In this document: in pieces, positions 18,786 to 28,090 of the stretch
Layout: each line of letters starts with the position of its first letter
Numbering within the stretch: position 1 is the first letter of the stretch
Assembly (NCBI RefSeq): GCF_902459615.1
Contig: NZ_CABPSA010000004.1
Span: forward strand, 124,001-188,000
Direction of reading: 5' to 3'
Origin: Pandoraea commovens
Lineage (GTDB): Bacteria; Pseudomonadota; Gammaproteobacteria; Burkholderiales; Burkholderiaceae
Length of the DNA stretch: 64,000 bases
The notes under the pieces: generated by a model
Told to the model about the DNA's origin: nothing
The model's database searches: none
The model's input: the letters and a program-made list of their open reading frames with translations, nothing else
Translations under genes and position numbers: made by a program

Positions 18786-19919
18786 TCAGGCTGCGGCCGG
18801 CAGGTTCGCCAGGACTGCGTGCGGATCGTGGTAGACGAGTCCGAGCGCGTCGGCTACCCCGCGGTTGGTCACCATGCCGCGCGCTACATTCAGTCCGGCC
18901 AGCAAATGCGGATCGGCGCGCATGGCGGCCACGGCGCCGTGATCGGCCAGTTGCAGAATGAACGGAAGTGTCACGTTGTTCAGTGCAAAGGTCGACGTGC
19001 GCGGCACGCCCCCCGGCATGTTGGCGACGCAGTAGTGCACCACGCCTTCGACCACGTAGACCGGGTCGGCGTGCGTGGTCGCATGCGACGTCTCGCAGCA
19101 ACCGCCCTGATCGATGGCGACGTCCACGATCACGGCACCCTTTCGCATCAGACCCAGCATCGCCCGCGTGATGAGCTTGGGTGCGGCGGCGCCCGGGATC
19201 AGGACGCCACCGATGACCAGATCTGCATCGCGCAAATGCGTTTCGATCGCGTGCTGCGTCGAATAGACCGTTTGCACGCGTCCCCCGAACTGGGCACTCA
19301 GGCGTCGCAACGCGTCGACCGATTTGTCGATGACCGTGACCTGCGCCCCGATGCCGACGGCTACGGTCGCGGCATTCGTACCCACGACACCGCCGCCGAG
19401 AATGACGACCTTGCCCGCTTCGACGCCGGGCACACCTGAGAGCAGCAAGCCAAGCCCCCCGTGCGTCTTTTCGAGCGCGGTTGCGCCAGCCTGGATGGAC
19501 ATGCGTCCCGCGACTTCGGACATGGGCGCGAGCAGCGGGAGGCCGCCATTTACGGACGTCACAGTTTCGTACGCGATGCACGTGGCACCGCTCTTGATCA
19601 GATCGTTCGTCTGCTCGGGATCGGGGGCGAGGTGAAGATACGTGAAAAGCGTGTGATGAGGCCGCAATCTGGCGCGCTCGACGGCTTGCGGCTCTTTGAC
19701 CTTGACGATGAGTTCGGCGCGATCGAAGACGTCGACGGCGTTGGCAGCGATGCGGGCGCCTGCGGCGGCATACGCCGTGTCGTCCATCCCAATGCCTTCA
19801 CCGGCTTGCGTCTCGATCCACACCTCATGCCCGCGTGCCACCACTTCGCGTACAGCTGCGGGCGTCATGCCTACGCGATACTCGTGGTTCTTGATCTCCT
19901 TGGGTACACCGATCTTCAT
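18786..19919 (-). CDS. ald: Alanine dehydrogenase
   Basis: A 377-residue NAD-dependent enzyme that interconverts L-alanine with pyruvate and ammonia in the cytoplasm. The N-terminus [20 protein letters not shown] is the family signature, and the Rossmann motif [17 protein letters not shown] lies near residue 170. The ATG at 19919 is preceded by a near-perfect ribosome site (AAAGGAG). It lies downstream of dadA on the same strand, but a terminator (19984-20007) separates them, so it may have its own transcript. The context suggests alanine use as a carbon and nitrogen source. Confidence 0.95.
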   Translation of the reverse strand: MKIGVPKEIKNHEYRVGMTPAAVREVVARGHEVWIETQAGEGIGMDDTAYAAAGARIAANAVDVFDRAELIVKVKEPQAVERARLRPHHTLFTYLHLAPDPEQTNDLIKSGATCIAYETVTSVNGGLPLLAPMSEVAGRMSIQAGATALEKTHGGLGLLLSGVPGVEAGKVVILGGGVVGTNAATVAVGIGAQVTVIDKSVDALRRLSAQFGGRVQTVYSTQHAIETHLRDADLVIGGVLIPGAAAPKLITRAMLGLMRKGAVIVDVAIDQGGCCETSHATTHADPVYVVEGVVHYCVANMPGGVPRTSTFALNNVTLPFILQLADHGAVAAMRADPHLLAGLNVARGMVTNRGVADALGLVYHDPHAVLANLPAAA

Positions 19920-19983
19920 GATGCGTCTCCTTTGTTGTGATGTGACTACGAACAGCGAATTCGACAACACGTGATGCCCAAAC

Positions 19984-20007
19984 AAAAACGGCACCCGAAG
20001 GTGCCGT
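19984..20007 (-). terminator. Terminator downstream of dadA
   Basis: On the minus strand, stem ACGGCACC with GGTGCCGT (window positions 20000-20007 and 19988-19995), tetraloop TTCG, then TTTTTG. It ends dadA and sits between dadA and ald. Confidence 0.88.
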
Positions 20008-20015
20008 CTGGAAGG

Positions 20016-21302
20016 TCAGGCGAAGGCCGGTTCGGCCTGCGCATGGGACGCGCCACTGTAGCGCGCCACCGATAGGTCGTCGGACAGAATGGCTGGGCGG
20101 CGTCCCGACATCAGGTCGGCCAGCAGTTGGCCCGACCCGCAGGACATCGTCCAGCCGAGCGTGCCGTGTCCGGTATTCAGGAACAGGTTGCGCAACGCCG
20201 TCGCGCCGACGATCGGCGTGCCGTCCGGTGTCATCGGACGCAGGCCCGTCCAGAAAGACGCTTCCGCGGTGTTGCCTGCACCCGGGTACAGATCGTTCAC
20301 GACCATCTCCAACGTGGCGCGGCGCGCGGGGTTCAGGCGCTTGTTGTACCCGACGACTTCTGCCATGCCGCCGACGCGGATACGGTCGTCGAAGCGAGTC
20401 ACGGCGATCTTGTAGGTTTCATCCAGGATGGTGGAAACCGGTGCGCGCGACGCATCGACGATCGGTACGGTAATCGAGTAGCCCTTGAGCGGATACACCG
20501 GAATATCGACGATCCCGCGCAGGAATGGCGTGGAGTACGAGCCGAGCGCGACGACATAGGCGTCCGCACGTTGCAGTGAACCGGCGCAAACCACACCCTC
20601 GATCTTGTCGCCGACCACGTTCAGGCCGTCGATCGGCATGTCGTAGCGGAATTTCACGCCGAGCGCTTCAGCCATGGCCGCCAGACGCGTCGTGAACATC
20701 TGGCAGTCGCCGGTCTCGTCGTTCGGCAGACGCAGGCCGCCGGTCAGCTTGTGCGATACGGCCGCCAACGCCGGTTCTGCGGTCGCGAGCGCCTTGCTGT
20801 CCAGGAGTTCGAACGGCACGCCTGCCTCTTCGAGCACGGCGATATCGCGCGCTGCGTTTTCGAGTTGATCTTCGGTCCGGAACAATTGGAGCGTGCCCGC
20901 CTGACGGCCTTCGTAGGCGATGCCGGTCTCTGCACGCAGCTCACGGAAGCAGTCGCGGCTATATTCGGCGATCCGCACCATGCGTTCCTTATTGACGGAA
21001 TAGCGCTCCGGCGTGCAATTGCGCAGCATCTGATACAGCCACTTCAACTGCGTGAGGGTGCCGTCCGGACGAATGGCGAGCGGGGCGTGTTTCTGGAACA
21101 GCCACTTGACGGCCTTCGCCGGAATCCCCGGTGCGGCCCACGGGGACGCATATCCGGGCGAAATCTGACCAGCGTTGCCGAAGCTGGTTTCGAGCGCCGG
21201 TCCTGCCTGACGGTCGAGCACCGTGACGTCATGCCCGGCCTTTGCCAGGTAGTAGGCGCTGGTTACGCCGATGACGCCGCTGCCGAGAACGATGACCTTC
21301 AT
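20016..21302 (-). CDS. dadA: D-amino acid dehydrogenase small subunit
   Basis: A 428-residue FAD enzyme at the inner membrane that oxidatively deaminates D-amino acids, chiefly D-alanine, to 2-oxo acids and passes electrons to the quinone pool. The N-terminal FAD motif [21 protein letters not shown] covers residues 3-23; the C-terminal region [15 protein letters not shown] and [16 protein letters not shown] is typical of DadA. AGGAG stands before the ATG. It is divergent from an Lrp-type regulator that probably controls it. No alanine racemase (dadX) is adjacent, unlike the classical dad operon. Confidence 0.94.
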   Translation of the reverse strand: MKVIVLGSGVIGVTSAYYLAKAGHDVTVLDRQAGPALETSFGNAGQISPGYASPWAAPGIPAKAVKWLFQKHAPLAIRPDGTLTQLKWLYQMLRNCTPERYSVNKERMVRIAEYSRDCFRELRAETGIAYEGRQAGTLQLFRTEDQLENAARDIAVLEEAGVPFELLDSKALATAEPALAAVSHKLTGGLRLPNDETGDCQMFTTRLAAMAEALGVKFRYDMPIDGLNVVGDKIEGVVCAGSLQRADAYVVALGSYSTPFLRGIVDIPVYPLKGYSITVPIVDASRAPVSTILDETYKIAVTRFDDRIRVGGMAEVVGYNKRLNPARRATLEMVVNDLYPGAGNTAEASFWTGLRPMTPDGTPIVGATALRNLFLNTGHGTLGWTMSCGSGQLLADLMSGRRPAILSDDLSVARYSGASHAQAEPAFA

Positions 21303-21406
21303 TGCGTTGACTCCTGTAAAACCATAGTTATGCAGTAATAATTCGCATGCTATTCTCGGAATCGTAGGTTTAGTTAATGTATATGGCCTGAATTCAGGAA
21401 AAAATC
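21303..21406. promoter_or_regulatory. Divergent promoter region, dadA / Lrp-type regulator
   Basis: A 104-bp AT-rich region between divergent genes. A 12-bp palindrome, CCTGAATTCAGG, at 21387-21398 overlaps the ribosome site of the regulator gene, suggesting an operator or autoregulation. Lrp proteins usually bind degenerate AT-rich sites, which fits the composition. Confidence 0.5.
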
Positions 21407-21895
21407 ATGAGAGTGCAGCAGCAATCCGTCCGGACACTGGATCGGCTCGACCGACGCATCCTGACGTTGCTCCAACAGGACGGCCGAATGTCGATGAAGG
21501 ACCTGTCGGAGCAGGTCGGTCTATCCATCACGCCGTGCATCGAGCGCGTGAAACGCATGGAGCGAGACGGCGTGATCATGGGCTACTTCGCGCGCGTCAA
21601 TCCGGCGGCGCTGGGCGCGGCACTGCTGGTGTTCGTCGAAATCACGCTCGACCACAAATCCGGCAACATGTTCGACCAGTTCCGGCGGGAGGTGCTGCGT
21701 ATTCCGGAGGTCATGGAATGTCACCTGATTTCGGGCGATTTCGACTATCTGATCAAGGCGCGCATCCGCGAGATGTCCGAGTACCGGAAATTGCTGGGCG
21801 ACATTCTTCTTCAACTGCCCGGTGCCGTGCAGTCGAAAAGCTATGTCGTCATGGAGGAAATCAAGGAAACGCTCACCGTTCACGTTGACGAGTGA
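21407..21895 (+). CDS. Lrp/AsnC family transcriptional regulator
   Basis: A 162-residue regulator. The N-terminal winged helix-turn-helix (residues about 12-60) reads LDRLDRRILTLLQQDGRMS, then LSEQVGLSITPCIERVKRME, a classical Lrp pattern. The C-terminal RAM/AsnC ligand-binding domain includes VMECHLISGDFDYLIKA. It is divergent from dadA. Lrp-family regulators of dad operons respond to alanine, so it is the likely activator of dadA and perhaps ald. The assignment of the target is by context. Confidence 0.93.
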   Translation: MRVQQQSVRTLDRLDRRILTLLQQDGRMSMKDLSEQVGLSITPCIERVKRMERDGVIMGYFARVNPAALGAALLVFVEITLDHKSGNMFDQFRREVLRIPEVMECHLISGDFDYLIKARIREMSEYRKLLGDILLQLPGAVQSKSYVVMEEIKETLTVHVDE

Positions 21896-21904
21896 GCGCG
21901 TTGT

Positions 21905-23023
21905 CTAAAAAAGCGGCATCTGTGGATCTGCCGCAGTGGCCGGTCCGCTGTTCTGTGGCGGCAATTCCGGGACGCAGAACTGATCGTTTCTCAAGGGCGG
22001 TCTGGCCTGATTGAGCCCTAACTTGCGTGCGGCCAGGTGAAAGCGCTGCCGAATCAATTCGGCGTGTAATCCGGTGCCTTTCATCCGTGTACCGAACTCT
22101 GAGCTGTTGTGCTTTCCGTCTCGCACTTGCTCGATCAGACTCATGACGTGACGAGCCCGCAACGGGTAATTGGCTTCCAGCCATTCAACGAAGACGTCGT
22201 GCACTTCTCTGGGAAGCCGCAACATCACGTACGCAGCGTAGGTTGCGCCCGCTTCGGCTGCGGTCGTCAGCACTCGCTCGATGTCGAAATCGGTCAGCGC
22301 TGGCACGATCGGCGCGACGATGACGCCTGTCGGAATACCTGCATCCGTCAGCTTGCGGATGGCATCGATGCGTCGCGACGGCGTATTCGCACGCGGTTCC
22401 ATCTTGCGGGCGATATCCGCGTCGAGCGTTCCCACCGAAATGAAGACTCGTGCCAGCCCGCGCGCGGCCATGCGCGAAAGAATGTCGATATCGCGTGTGA
22501 CGAGCGCCGACTTGGTGGTGATGCCGACAGGGTGCCCAAAACGCTCCAGCACTTCCAGGACGCTGCGTGTGATCCCGTATTCCCGCTCGATTGGCTGATA
22601 AGGATCCGTGTTTGCGCCCAGCGCAAGTAAGGCGGGCTGATAACCGCGCTTGCGCAACTCTGCGTCAAGACGCTCTGCTGCATTGTGTTTCGCGTACAAA
22701 CGGGTCTCGAAGTCCAGACCGGGAGAGAGCCCCAGGTAGGCGTGCGTGGGGCGCGCAAAGCAATAGGTGCAGCCGTGCTCACATCCACGGTAGGGATTGA
22801 TCGAGCGATCGAAGGGGATGTCCGCCGAAGTGTTGCGGGACATGATCGTTCGCGCGTTTTCCAGTGCGACCTGAGTCACGAATTTGACTTCACATTCTTG
22901 GGCAGCGTCCGATTCATGGCGGGTCTCATCGCTCTCGCGACGGAACGCTGAAAAGCGCGATTCGAGATTGGCGGTGGCGCCTCGGCCCTTGCGCGACGGG
23001 GGCGGCGCGAATGAGGATGCCAT
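21905..23023 (-). CDS. PA0069-family radical SAM protein
   Basis: A 372-residue radical SAM protein. The cluster motif is a CxxxCxxC in NPYRGCEHGCTYCFAR near residue 85, which binds a [4Fe-4S] cluster and SAM. The sequence after it (PTHAYLGLSPGLDFETR) is that of the PA0069/Rv2578c group, distantly like spore photoproduct lyase, whose reaction is unknown. A ribosome site CAGGAGA precedes the ATG. A perfect LexA-type operator with an adjacent TATAAT lies 63-85 bp upstream, so the gene is probably SOS-induced. This fits a role in handling damaged nucleic acid, but the biochemical function remains undetermined. Confidence 0.93.
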   Translation of the reverse strand: MASSFAPPPSRKGRGATANLESRFSAFRRESDETRHESDAAQECEVKFVTQVALENARTIMSRNTSADIPFDRSINPYRGCEHGCTYCFARPTHAYLGLSPGLDFETRLYAKHNAAERLDAELRKRGYQPALLALGANTDPYQPIEREYGITRSVLEVLERFGHPVGITTKSALVTRDIDILSRMAARGLARVFISVGTLDADIARKMEPRANTPSRRIDAIRKLTDAGIPTGVIVAPIVPALTDFDIERVLTTAAEAGATYAAYVMLRLPREVHDVFVEWLEANYPLRARHVMSLIEQVRDGKHNSSEFGTRMKGTGLHAELIRQRFHLAARKLGLNQARPPLRNDQFCVPELPPQNSGPATAADPQMPLF

Positions 23024-23085
23024 GACTCATCTCCTGAATAGCTGTCCCTGTCACGGCCATCGGACGGCCGCAGGGAATGCTTGTC

Positions 23086-23107
23086 ATTATACTGTGTTTT
23101 TGTACAG
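23086..23107 (-). promoter_or_regulatory. LexA box and -10 element of the radical SAM gene
   Basis: A perfect CTGT-N8-ACAG operator at 23092-23107 is immediately followed, reading on the minus strand, by TATAAT at 23086-23091. The operator therefore fills the spacer next to the -10 element, the usual place for LexA repression. CTG-N10-CAG is the LexA consensus of gamma- and beta-proteobacteria. Confidence 0.8.
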
Positions 23108-23232
23108 TATTTGGATGGAGGCGAGCTATGAAGAATGGGGTGAGCGGCATATCGCTGGCACTCGTCGGCCCGGTGGCGCTGACGATCCGGGTCGCGGCGA
23201 TAGGGTGGGGCTTTTGCGAGGCGTGGCTAAAA

Positions 23233-24168
23233 CTATGTACGACTTCCGGGCGTGACCGGAGGGATAAAGGGTGCGATCGCCCGTGCGATGTCGTCGAGGG
23301 CCGCGTTATCCGGGTTCGGACGTTGACGCGCCAGATGAATGGCGCGCAGGGTCAGCAGCGAGTAAAGCGTTGCATGATTGCCACCCATGGCTGCGAGCGC
23401 TTCGACGTGGCGGGCAACGATATTGGCGTCGCCGCGCGACACCGGTCCGGCAAGCGCGCCCGGGAGCCCGCGTTCGCGCGCTGCGTTGAGCGTGCCCATG
23501 ACCAGCGGCCACATAGCATCCTGCGCATCGCCTTCGGGCATACCGATGGAGTTCCAGAGGTGAGTCGCCTCGTCGAGCAGACAGAGCAGAAAGCTGGCTG
23601 CATAGTTGGCGCCCGCGTGGTATCGCATGCGCTCGCCCGCCGGGATCGACAAGGGGCGGCAGCCAATATCGCTCGCGAGACGCTGAAGGATGTCGTTCAG
23701 CGGCGCTTCGGCCTCGATGGTAATGGCGCACCCTTGCAAGCGCGTCGCGTCGTCGTCGAGTCCTGCGAAAAGAAAAAGCGGATGGAAGCCGCCAATTCGC
23801 CCGCCGTGGCGCGTCGCGGGCGTGAGCAACCCAACCTCGGATGCACCGCTGCAATGTACCAGCGCCTGGCCCGCTCGCGGCGTGAGGTGCGCAGCGCAAG
23901 TCGCTATGGCATCGTCAGGCACCGTCAGGAAGACCAGATCGGCTCGCGAAAAGATGTCGCTCATGTCCTCCGAGCGTTCAATGCCGAGGGCCTCGCAATT
24001 GGGCAAGGCCGTCGCAATACGCCTCGAACTTTCGACACGCCGGCTAGCAACGATCGTTACTTCGTATCCGGCGCGGGTCGCGGCTTGCGCGAGCGCACGA
24101 GCCACACGCCCGGCGCCGACGAAGCCCAGCGTCGGTCGATCGGAAGGGGCGGTGGGAGTGGGCGTCAC
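23233..24168 (-). CDS. DUF2520 / Rossmann-like dehydrogenase domain protein
   Basis: A 311-residue protein with an N-terminal NAD(P)-binding Rossmann fold (TLGFVGAGRVARALAQA, residues about 13-29) and a C-terminal helical DUF2520 domain starting around residue 150 (YHAGANYAASFLLCLLDEA). The pattern resembles pyrroline-5-carboxylate and 6-phosphogluconate-type reductases, and the family is probably a small-molecule oxidoreductase of unknown substrate. It is the last gene of a three-gene operon; 9 bp separate it from the TM2 gene upstream. Confidence 0.88.
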   Translation of the reverse strand: MTPTPTAPSDRPTLGFVGAGRVARALAQAATRAGYEVTIVASRRVESSRRIATALPNCEALGIERSEDMSDIFSRADLVFLTVPDDAIATCAAHLTPRAGQALVHCSGASEVGLLTPATRHGGRIGGFHPLFLFAGLDDDATRLQGCAITIEAEAPLNDILQRLASDIGCRPLSIPAGERMRYHAGANYAASFLLCLLDEATHLWNSIGMPEGDAQDAMWPLVMGTLNAARERGLPGALAGPVSRGDANIVARHVEALAAMGGNHATLYSLLTLRAIHLARQRPNPDNAALDDIARAIAPFIPPVTPGSRT

Positions 24169-24177
24169 GATCGGTTT

Positions 24178-24627
24178 TTACTGCGACAGGCGATTCGGCG
24201 TGTCGTGGATTTCAAAGTAGGTCTGAAATGCGACGGCCAAACCGACCATCATCAGCATGGCGCCCACAAACAGCGACACGCTGACGATGATGACCGCGAT
24301 CCAGCCCGACTGCGACTTGCTCGAGACGTGGGTGTTGAACTGCGCGTTCCAGCGCTCGTCGGGACGCAAGCCGTAGACAATCGCCGCGAGAAACGCCGAA
24401 AACAGCGAAATGGCACCCAGAATCGTGAGTATCCAGCCTGCGAAGGAATGCAGTTCGCTTGTGACCAGAAGTCCCCAGCCCGCCACCCCGCATGCCGAGC
24501 CCACAATGTGGGCCCAGCCGAAGCGGTCGCGCAAGCCATACAGATAGAAGCGATGCAGGCCGAGCGTCCCGAACAGCATGGCGAGACCGGCGGTCAGGGT
24601 CTTGGATTTATAAGCGACTGCGTTCAT
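24178..24627 (-). CDS. TM2 domain-like membrane protein
   Basis: A 149-residue membrane protein. The N-terminal half has the TM2 pattern: a charged start (YKSKTLTAGLAMLFGTLGLHRFYL), with the Gly-Leu-His-Arg-Phe-Tyr turn between two helices and a second helix pair at about 42-85. A further membrane segment lies at 107-135. The function of TM2 proteins in bacteria is unknown. It sits between the META lipoprotein and DUF2520 genes with 9-bp gaps on both sides, so the three are one operon. Confidence 0.85.
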   Translation of the reverse strand: MNAVAYKSKTLTAGLAMLFGTLGLHRFYLYGLRDRFGWAHIVGSACGVAGWGLLVTSELHSFAGWILTILGAISLFSAFLAAIVYGLRPDERWNAQFNTHVSSKSQSGWIAVIIVSVSLFVGAMLMMVGLAVAFQTYFEIHDTPNRLSQ

Positions 24628-24636
24628 TTGGAATGG

Positions 24637-25449
24637 TTATCGAGCAGGCGTTTCCCGAATGACTTCGACGAGCGTCCAGCGCATGCTCGACGCGTCAGCG
24701 GGCGGATTGGCGACAGGTTCGCCGTGAATTTTCACGCGGTATTCTACGCCGGGCTTCCACTCGAAGCCATCGATGTGGGCATACCAGAGTTCCCACTGCG
24801 ATTTGCCGGAGTCGTCGGCGGCGCGCACACGCAAGCACTTGCGCGGCGCCACGCCGACACAGTCCGCCATCTGGGAATCGACGTCGAGAATTCGATCTTC
24901 CGTCGTTGCTGCCCCGCTCATACCTGCCACCGTGCGGTTAAGCAACGTTTGCGATGCATAGGTGAGTGTCGGGCCGTTCGGTGCGCTCAGAATCAATTGC
25001 GTGTCGCGGCGTTCGAAGCGGGTCATGCTGGCGAGCGTCTTGAGGTAGCGGTCTTCGAAAGCCATCGAATCCGGGCAGGCCATGCGAGTGGCGGCAGGGG
25101 GTTGGATGCTGAGTTGTCCTTTGCCGGGGCCTATCGCGTATTGCCCAAAGATGCGATTGCAGCCGCCGGTGCCGGAGTAAGCCCCCTTGTCATTGAAGGT
25201 CAGGTTGATGGCGCGGCCTTCCGGCAGCTTCGGCGCGTCGCTCGTGCCTTCCCATTTCATCAACTGCCAGGTGCCGAGAATGTCGGCAGGGGCGGTCGCT
25301 GCCGCGGTGTTATCCGGCGTACCCGATGCGGGATTGGCGCCTCCGCCGGAAGGCGCTGCACAACCGGCCAGCATGGCGGCAGGCACGAGGAGCGTCACCA
25401 GATACGAAGTCAACGAGGACGGCAGGAACGAGAGTAGGCGTTGAGTCAT
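24637..25449 (-). CDS. META / DUF4377 domain lipoprotein
   Basis: A 270-residue envelope lipoprotein. The signal ends in a lipobox (MLAGC at residues 26-30), followed by a short Pro/Gly linker. A META domain, related to the heat-shock protein HslJ, covers about residues 50-150 (GTWQLMKWEG, later GAYSGTGGCNRIFGQY). A DUF4377-like domain follows (CLRVRAADDSGKSQWELWYA, later YRVKIHGEPV). The combination is frequent in Burkholderiaceae and may be a stress-related periplasmic factor. The ATG at 25449 starts the signal peptide; a longer frame upstream is not plausible. Confidence 0.87.
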   Translation of the reverse strand: MTQRLLSFLPSSLTSYLVTLLVPAAMLAGCAAPSGGGANPASGTPDNTAAATAPADILGTWQLMKWEGTSDAPKLPEGRAINLTFNDKGAYSGTGGCNRIFGQYAIGPGKGQLSIQPPAATRMACPDSMAFEDRYLKTLASMTRFERRDTQLILSAPNGPTLTYASQTLLNRTVAGMSGAATTEDRILDVDSQMADCVGVAPRKCLRVRAADDSGKSQWELWYAHIDGFEWKPGVEYRVKIHGEPVANPPADASSMRWTLVEVIRETPAR

Positions 25450-25632
25450 GATGTTGTATGGGCGTAGTTGCGGAGAGGGCAGGGACGGCGAAAACGTCGC
25501 GCTGAATGTGGGGCGATATGTTCCAGCGGTGCCGTGAGTACCATGCTTCGTTGACCGGGCAGGCCTGGGGTCAGTTCCTTGCGTAGGCCTGATGATGTTT
25601 CCCATTGGCGTGAAATGCGTCATCGCGATACC

Positions 25633-26757
25633 TCATGGCTTTCGGTACGTGATTCGATATATCGCTCCGGCATGGTCGTCGCTGATCAGGAGAGATCCAT
25701 CCGGCAGGGTCAGCAGATCGACGGGGCGACCCCACACGGCGTCGCCGTCACCTAACCACCCCTGCACAAAAACTTCCTGCTTGCTGACGTTGCCTTTCGC
25801 ATCCAGAACCACACGAACGACCCGATATCCCACTTTGCTGCTGCGATTCCACGAACCGTGCTCAGCAATAAAGATACTGCCGCGATAATCATCCGGGAAC
25901 TGCTTGCCTGTATAGAAGTGCATACCGAGGGCGGCCACGTGGGCACCCAGCTTGGCCATGGGCGGCGAAAAAGTGCGGCAGGCCTTTTCGCGGCCGAAGT
26001 CGGGGTCGGGGACATCGTTAGCGTGGCAGTATGGGAACCCAAAATGCTCTCCCATCCGCGTCAGACGGTTGAGCTCGTCGTCGGGAACATCGTCGCCGAG
26101 CTGATCGCGCCCGTTATCGGTGAACCATAGCGTATTGGTGCCGGGCTGCCAGTCGAATCCCACGGTGTTGCGCACGCCGCGGGCGACTACCCGCCAGTCC
26201 GTACCATCGGCCTTCATGCTGCCGATCATCGCGTAACGATTCTCGTCGCGCTTGCAAACATTGCAGGGTGCGCCGACCCCCACATACAGACGCTGGTCCG
26301 GGCCGAAGGCGATATATCGCCAGCCGTGGTGGCTTTCGGTGGGAAGTTTGTCGTAGACGACGCTCGGTTTGCCGGGGTTGTCGAGATGGTTTTCGATGTC
26401 ATCGAGTCTGACGATGCGCGACACGGCCGAGATATATAAAGCACCGTTGCGCATAGCGACGCCGACCGGCATGTTCAGGCCTGACGCCACCGTGCGGACC
26501 TTGGCCGCGTAGGCGCGCGATGGATCGAGCGTGATGGCGTAGACGTTGCCTTGCGCCCGGCTACCGACAAACAGCGTGCCCTTCGGACCTAATGCCATGC
26601 CGCGGGCCCCGGGGACCTGATCGGAAAGGACTTCGACGTAGAAGCCCTGAGGTAACGAGAGACGCTCGATGGGAAGGGCGTCACGCGCCGCCGCCAATTG
26701 CGGGACGCACGTCAGCACGGCGCCGATAAGGATGATCACCCGCGCGGCAATCCGCAT
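25633..26757 (-). CDS. Sorbosone/glucose dehydrogenase-like beta-propeller protein (PQQ-dependent family)
   Basis: A secreted protein of 374 residues with a signal peptide (residues 1-24, ending QLAAA). It belongs to the soluble sorbosone/glucose dehydrogenase beta-propeller family. Marks are LPQGFYVEVLSDQVPGARGM, then GPKGTLFVGSR, NTVGFDWQPGTNTLWFTDNG in the middle, and IFIAEHGSWNRS with GRPVDLLTLPDGSLLISDD near the end. Relatives use PQQ to oxidise sugars; whether this protein binds PQQ cannot be told. The ATG at 26757 gives a standard signal peptide; an alternative at 26808 adds 17 residues. The META gene lies 183 bp downstream. Confidence 0.88.
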   Translation of the reverse strand: MRIAARVIILIGAVLTCVPQLAAARDALPIERLSLPQGFYVEVLSDQVPGARGMALGPKGTLFVGSRAQGNVYAITLDPSRAYAAKVRTVASGLNMPVGVAMRNGALYISAVSRIVRLDDIENHLDNPGKPSVVYDKLPTESHHGWRYIAFGPDQRLYVGVGAPCNVCKRDENRYAMIGSMKADGTDWRVVARGVRNTVGFDWQPGTNTLWFTDNGRDQLGDDVPDDELNRLTRMGEHFGFPYCHANDVPDPDFGREKACRTFSPPMAKLGAHVAALGMHFYTGKQFPDDYRGSIFIAEHGSWNRSSKVGYRVVRVVLDAKGNVSKQEVFVQGWLGDGDAVWGRPVDLLTLPDGSLLISDDHAGAIYRITYRKP

Positions 26758-26935
26758 GGGCCATGGCAGGAGGAAGGAGAGTAAGTATCCATCGGGAAAT
26801 CGTCGCATGCAGGGCTCGCTTTACACCAAGGATGCGTGCATTGTAGACCAGCGGTTATCGGGGCGCGGCACCGCCGCGCAAGCCCTCTAATATAGGCGTG
26901 CCTATACGGGGTGTACTTTCCCTTTGGCGAAGTGT

Positions 26936-26964
26936 TTGTTTTGACGAGGGTTTTGCGCTATAAT
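26936..26964 (+). promoter_or_regulatory. Promoter of the rpsP operon
   Basis: A sigma-70 type promoter with -10 TATAAT at 26959-26964 and a 17-bp spaced -35, TTGTTT, at 26936-26941. It is 46 bp upstream of the rpsP start. A nearer TTGACG is only 12 bp from the -10 and is not usable. Confidence 0.7.
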
Positions 26965-27009
26965 CACGCGTTTTCTGTCCGAACACTTCTGGATTCACAA
27001 GGATTTAAT

Positions 27010-27261
27010 ATGGTCGTTATCCGCCTGGCTCGCGGCGGCGCGAAGAAGCGCCCGTTCTACAACATCGTTGCAACCGACTCGCGTAACCGTCGCGATGGCC
27101 GCTTCATCGAGCGTATTGGCTTCTACAACCCGGTCGCTGCCGAAGGCACGGAAGGTCTGCGCATTGCTCAAGACCGTCTGACGTACTGGCAAGGCGTTGG
27201 CGCACAACTGTCGCCGACCGTGGCTCGTCTGATCAAGCAAGGCGCCAAGGCTGCTGCCTAA
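27010..27261 (+). CDS. rpsP: 30S ribosomal protein S16
   Basis: An 83-residue ribosomal protein of the small subunit, needed for assembly of the 5' domain of 16S rRNA. The N-terminus [20 protein letters not shown] is highly characteristic. The ATG at 27010 was chosen over an in-frame start 33 codons earlier, because that stretch overlaps the promoter. It is the first gene of the rpsP-rimM-trmD-rplS operon. Confidence 0.98.
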   Translation: MVVIRLARGGAKKRPFYNIVATDSRNRRDGRFIERIGFYNPVAAEGTEGLRIAQDRLTYWQGVGAQLSPTVARLIKQGAKAAA

Positions 27262-27388
27262 GCTTTCAGATAGTCGAGTGGTACGCATTGCTGTCGGTTT
27301 GCCGATGGCATGAGAATTGAACGGCGGTGCATGCTCCCGAGCAATCTGGGGCAAGCATCGCCGTGTGTTCGTCACAAGGTTGGATTGC

Positions 27389-28030
27389 ATGGTTCGTTCC
27401 GCACGTGAGCGTGTACCGTTGAAAATCGGTGCAGAAGCGCGTCGCGCCTCCGGTATGCGCGCCGAGCAGGTGCTCGCCCCAGTAACCGAGGTGCCCGACG
27501 ATCTCGTCGAGCTCGGTTATATCGGCGATGCCTACGGGATTCGCGGCTGGATCAAGGTGCAGCCGCACACGGGTGACGGCGAAGGCCTGTTATCTGCGGA
27601 TTGCTGGTATTTCCGTCGTCCCGGCGAGTCGGCCTACACCAAGGCCAACGTGCTGCACAGTCGGGGGCATTCGGGCACGGTTGTCGCGCAATTGCGTGGC
27701 AGCGAGAACCGGACATCCGCCGAGGCGCTCAAGGGCCTTCAGGTCTGGGTGCCGCGCAGTGCATTCCCGTCGGCCGGCGAAGACGAGTTTTACTGGGTCG
27801 ACCTGATCGGCGCCCAGGTGACGAATTTGCAGGATGAATCGCTCGGGAAGGTTGTCGGTTTGCTGGACAACGGCGTACACACCGTTTTGCGCGTGGTGTA
27901 CGACGTACCGGCTACCGATGGCAATCCGGCGAAGACCGCTGAGCGGTTGATCCCGTTTGTTGGCCAGTACGTCCAGACCGTCGACACCGAGGCGGGACGC
28001 ATTGTGGCTGACTGGGGTCTCGATTATTGA
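27389..28030 (+). CDS. rimM: Ribosome maturation factor RimM
   Basis: A protein of about 213 residues that binds S19 and the head of the 30S subunit during assembly. The RimM N-terminal domain begins at VELGYIGDAYGIRGWIKV, and the PRC-barrel half contains FYWVDLIGAQV and RLIPFVGQYV. The N-terminal 40 residues are a variable extension, and the start is uncertain (27389, with AAGG upstream, or 27455). It is the second gene of the operon, between rpsP and trmD. Confidence 0.93.
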   Translation: MVRSARERVPLKIGAEARRASGMRAEQVLAPVTEVPDDLVELGYIGDAYGIRGWIKVQPHTGDGEGLLSADCWYFRRPGESAYTKANVLHSRGHSGTVVAQLRGSENRTSAEALKGLQVWVPRSAFPSAGEDEFYWVDLIGAQVTNLQDESLGKVVGLLDNGVHTVLRVVYDVPATDGNPAKTAERLIPFVGQYVQTVDTEAGRIVADWGLDY

Positions 28031-28090
28031 GATACCGATTGACCGCCTGGTCGTTAATGCGTCCGGGCACCTCTGGACGGAACCGGTCTG

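Noticed and set aside
23115-23255. A 46-codon frame on the plus strand directly after the LexA box
   Set aside because: Tempting as a divergent SOS gene, but no clear ribosome site, no family, and it runs into the end of the DUF2520 gene.
23077-25437. A 786-codon open frame on the plus strand, starting near the LexA box
   Set aside because: It is antisense to three coherent genes (DUF2520, TM2, META). Its composition is not protein-like.
26941-26964. TTGACG as the -35 of the rpsP promoter
   Set aside because: Only 12 bp separate it from TATAAT; a TTGTTT with 17-bp spacing is more plausible.
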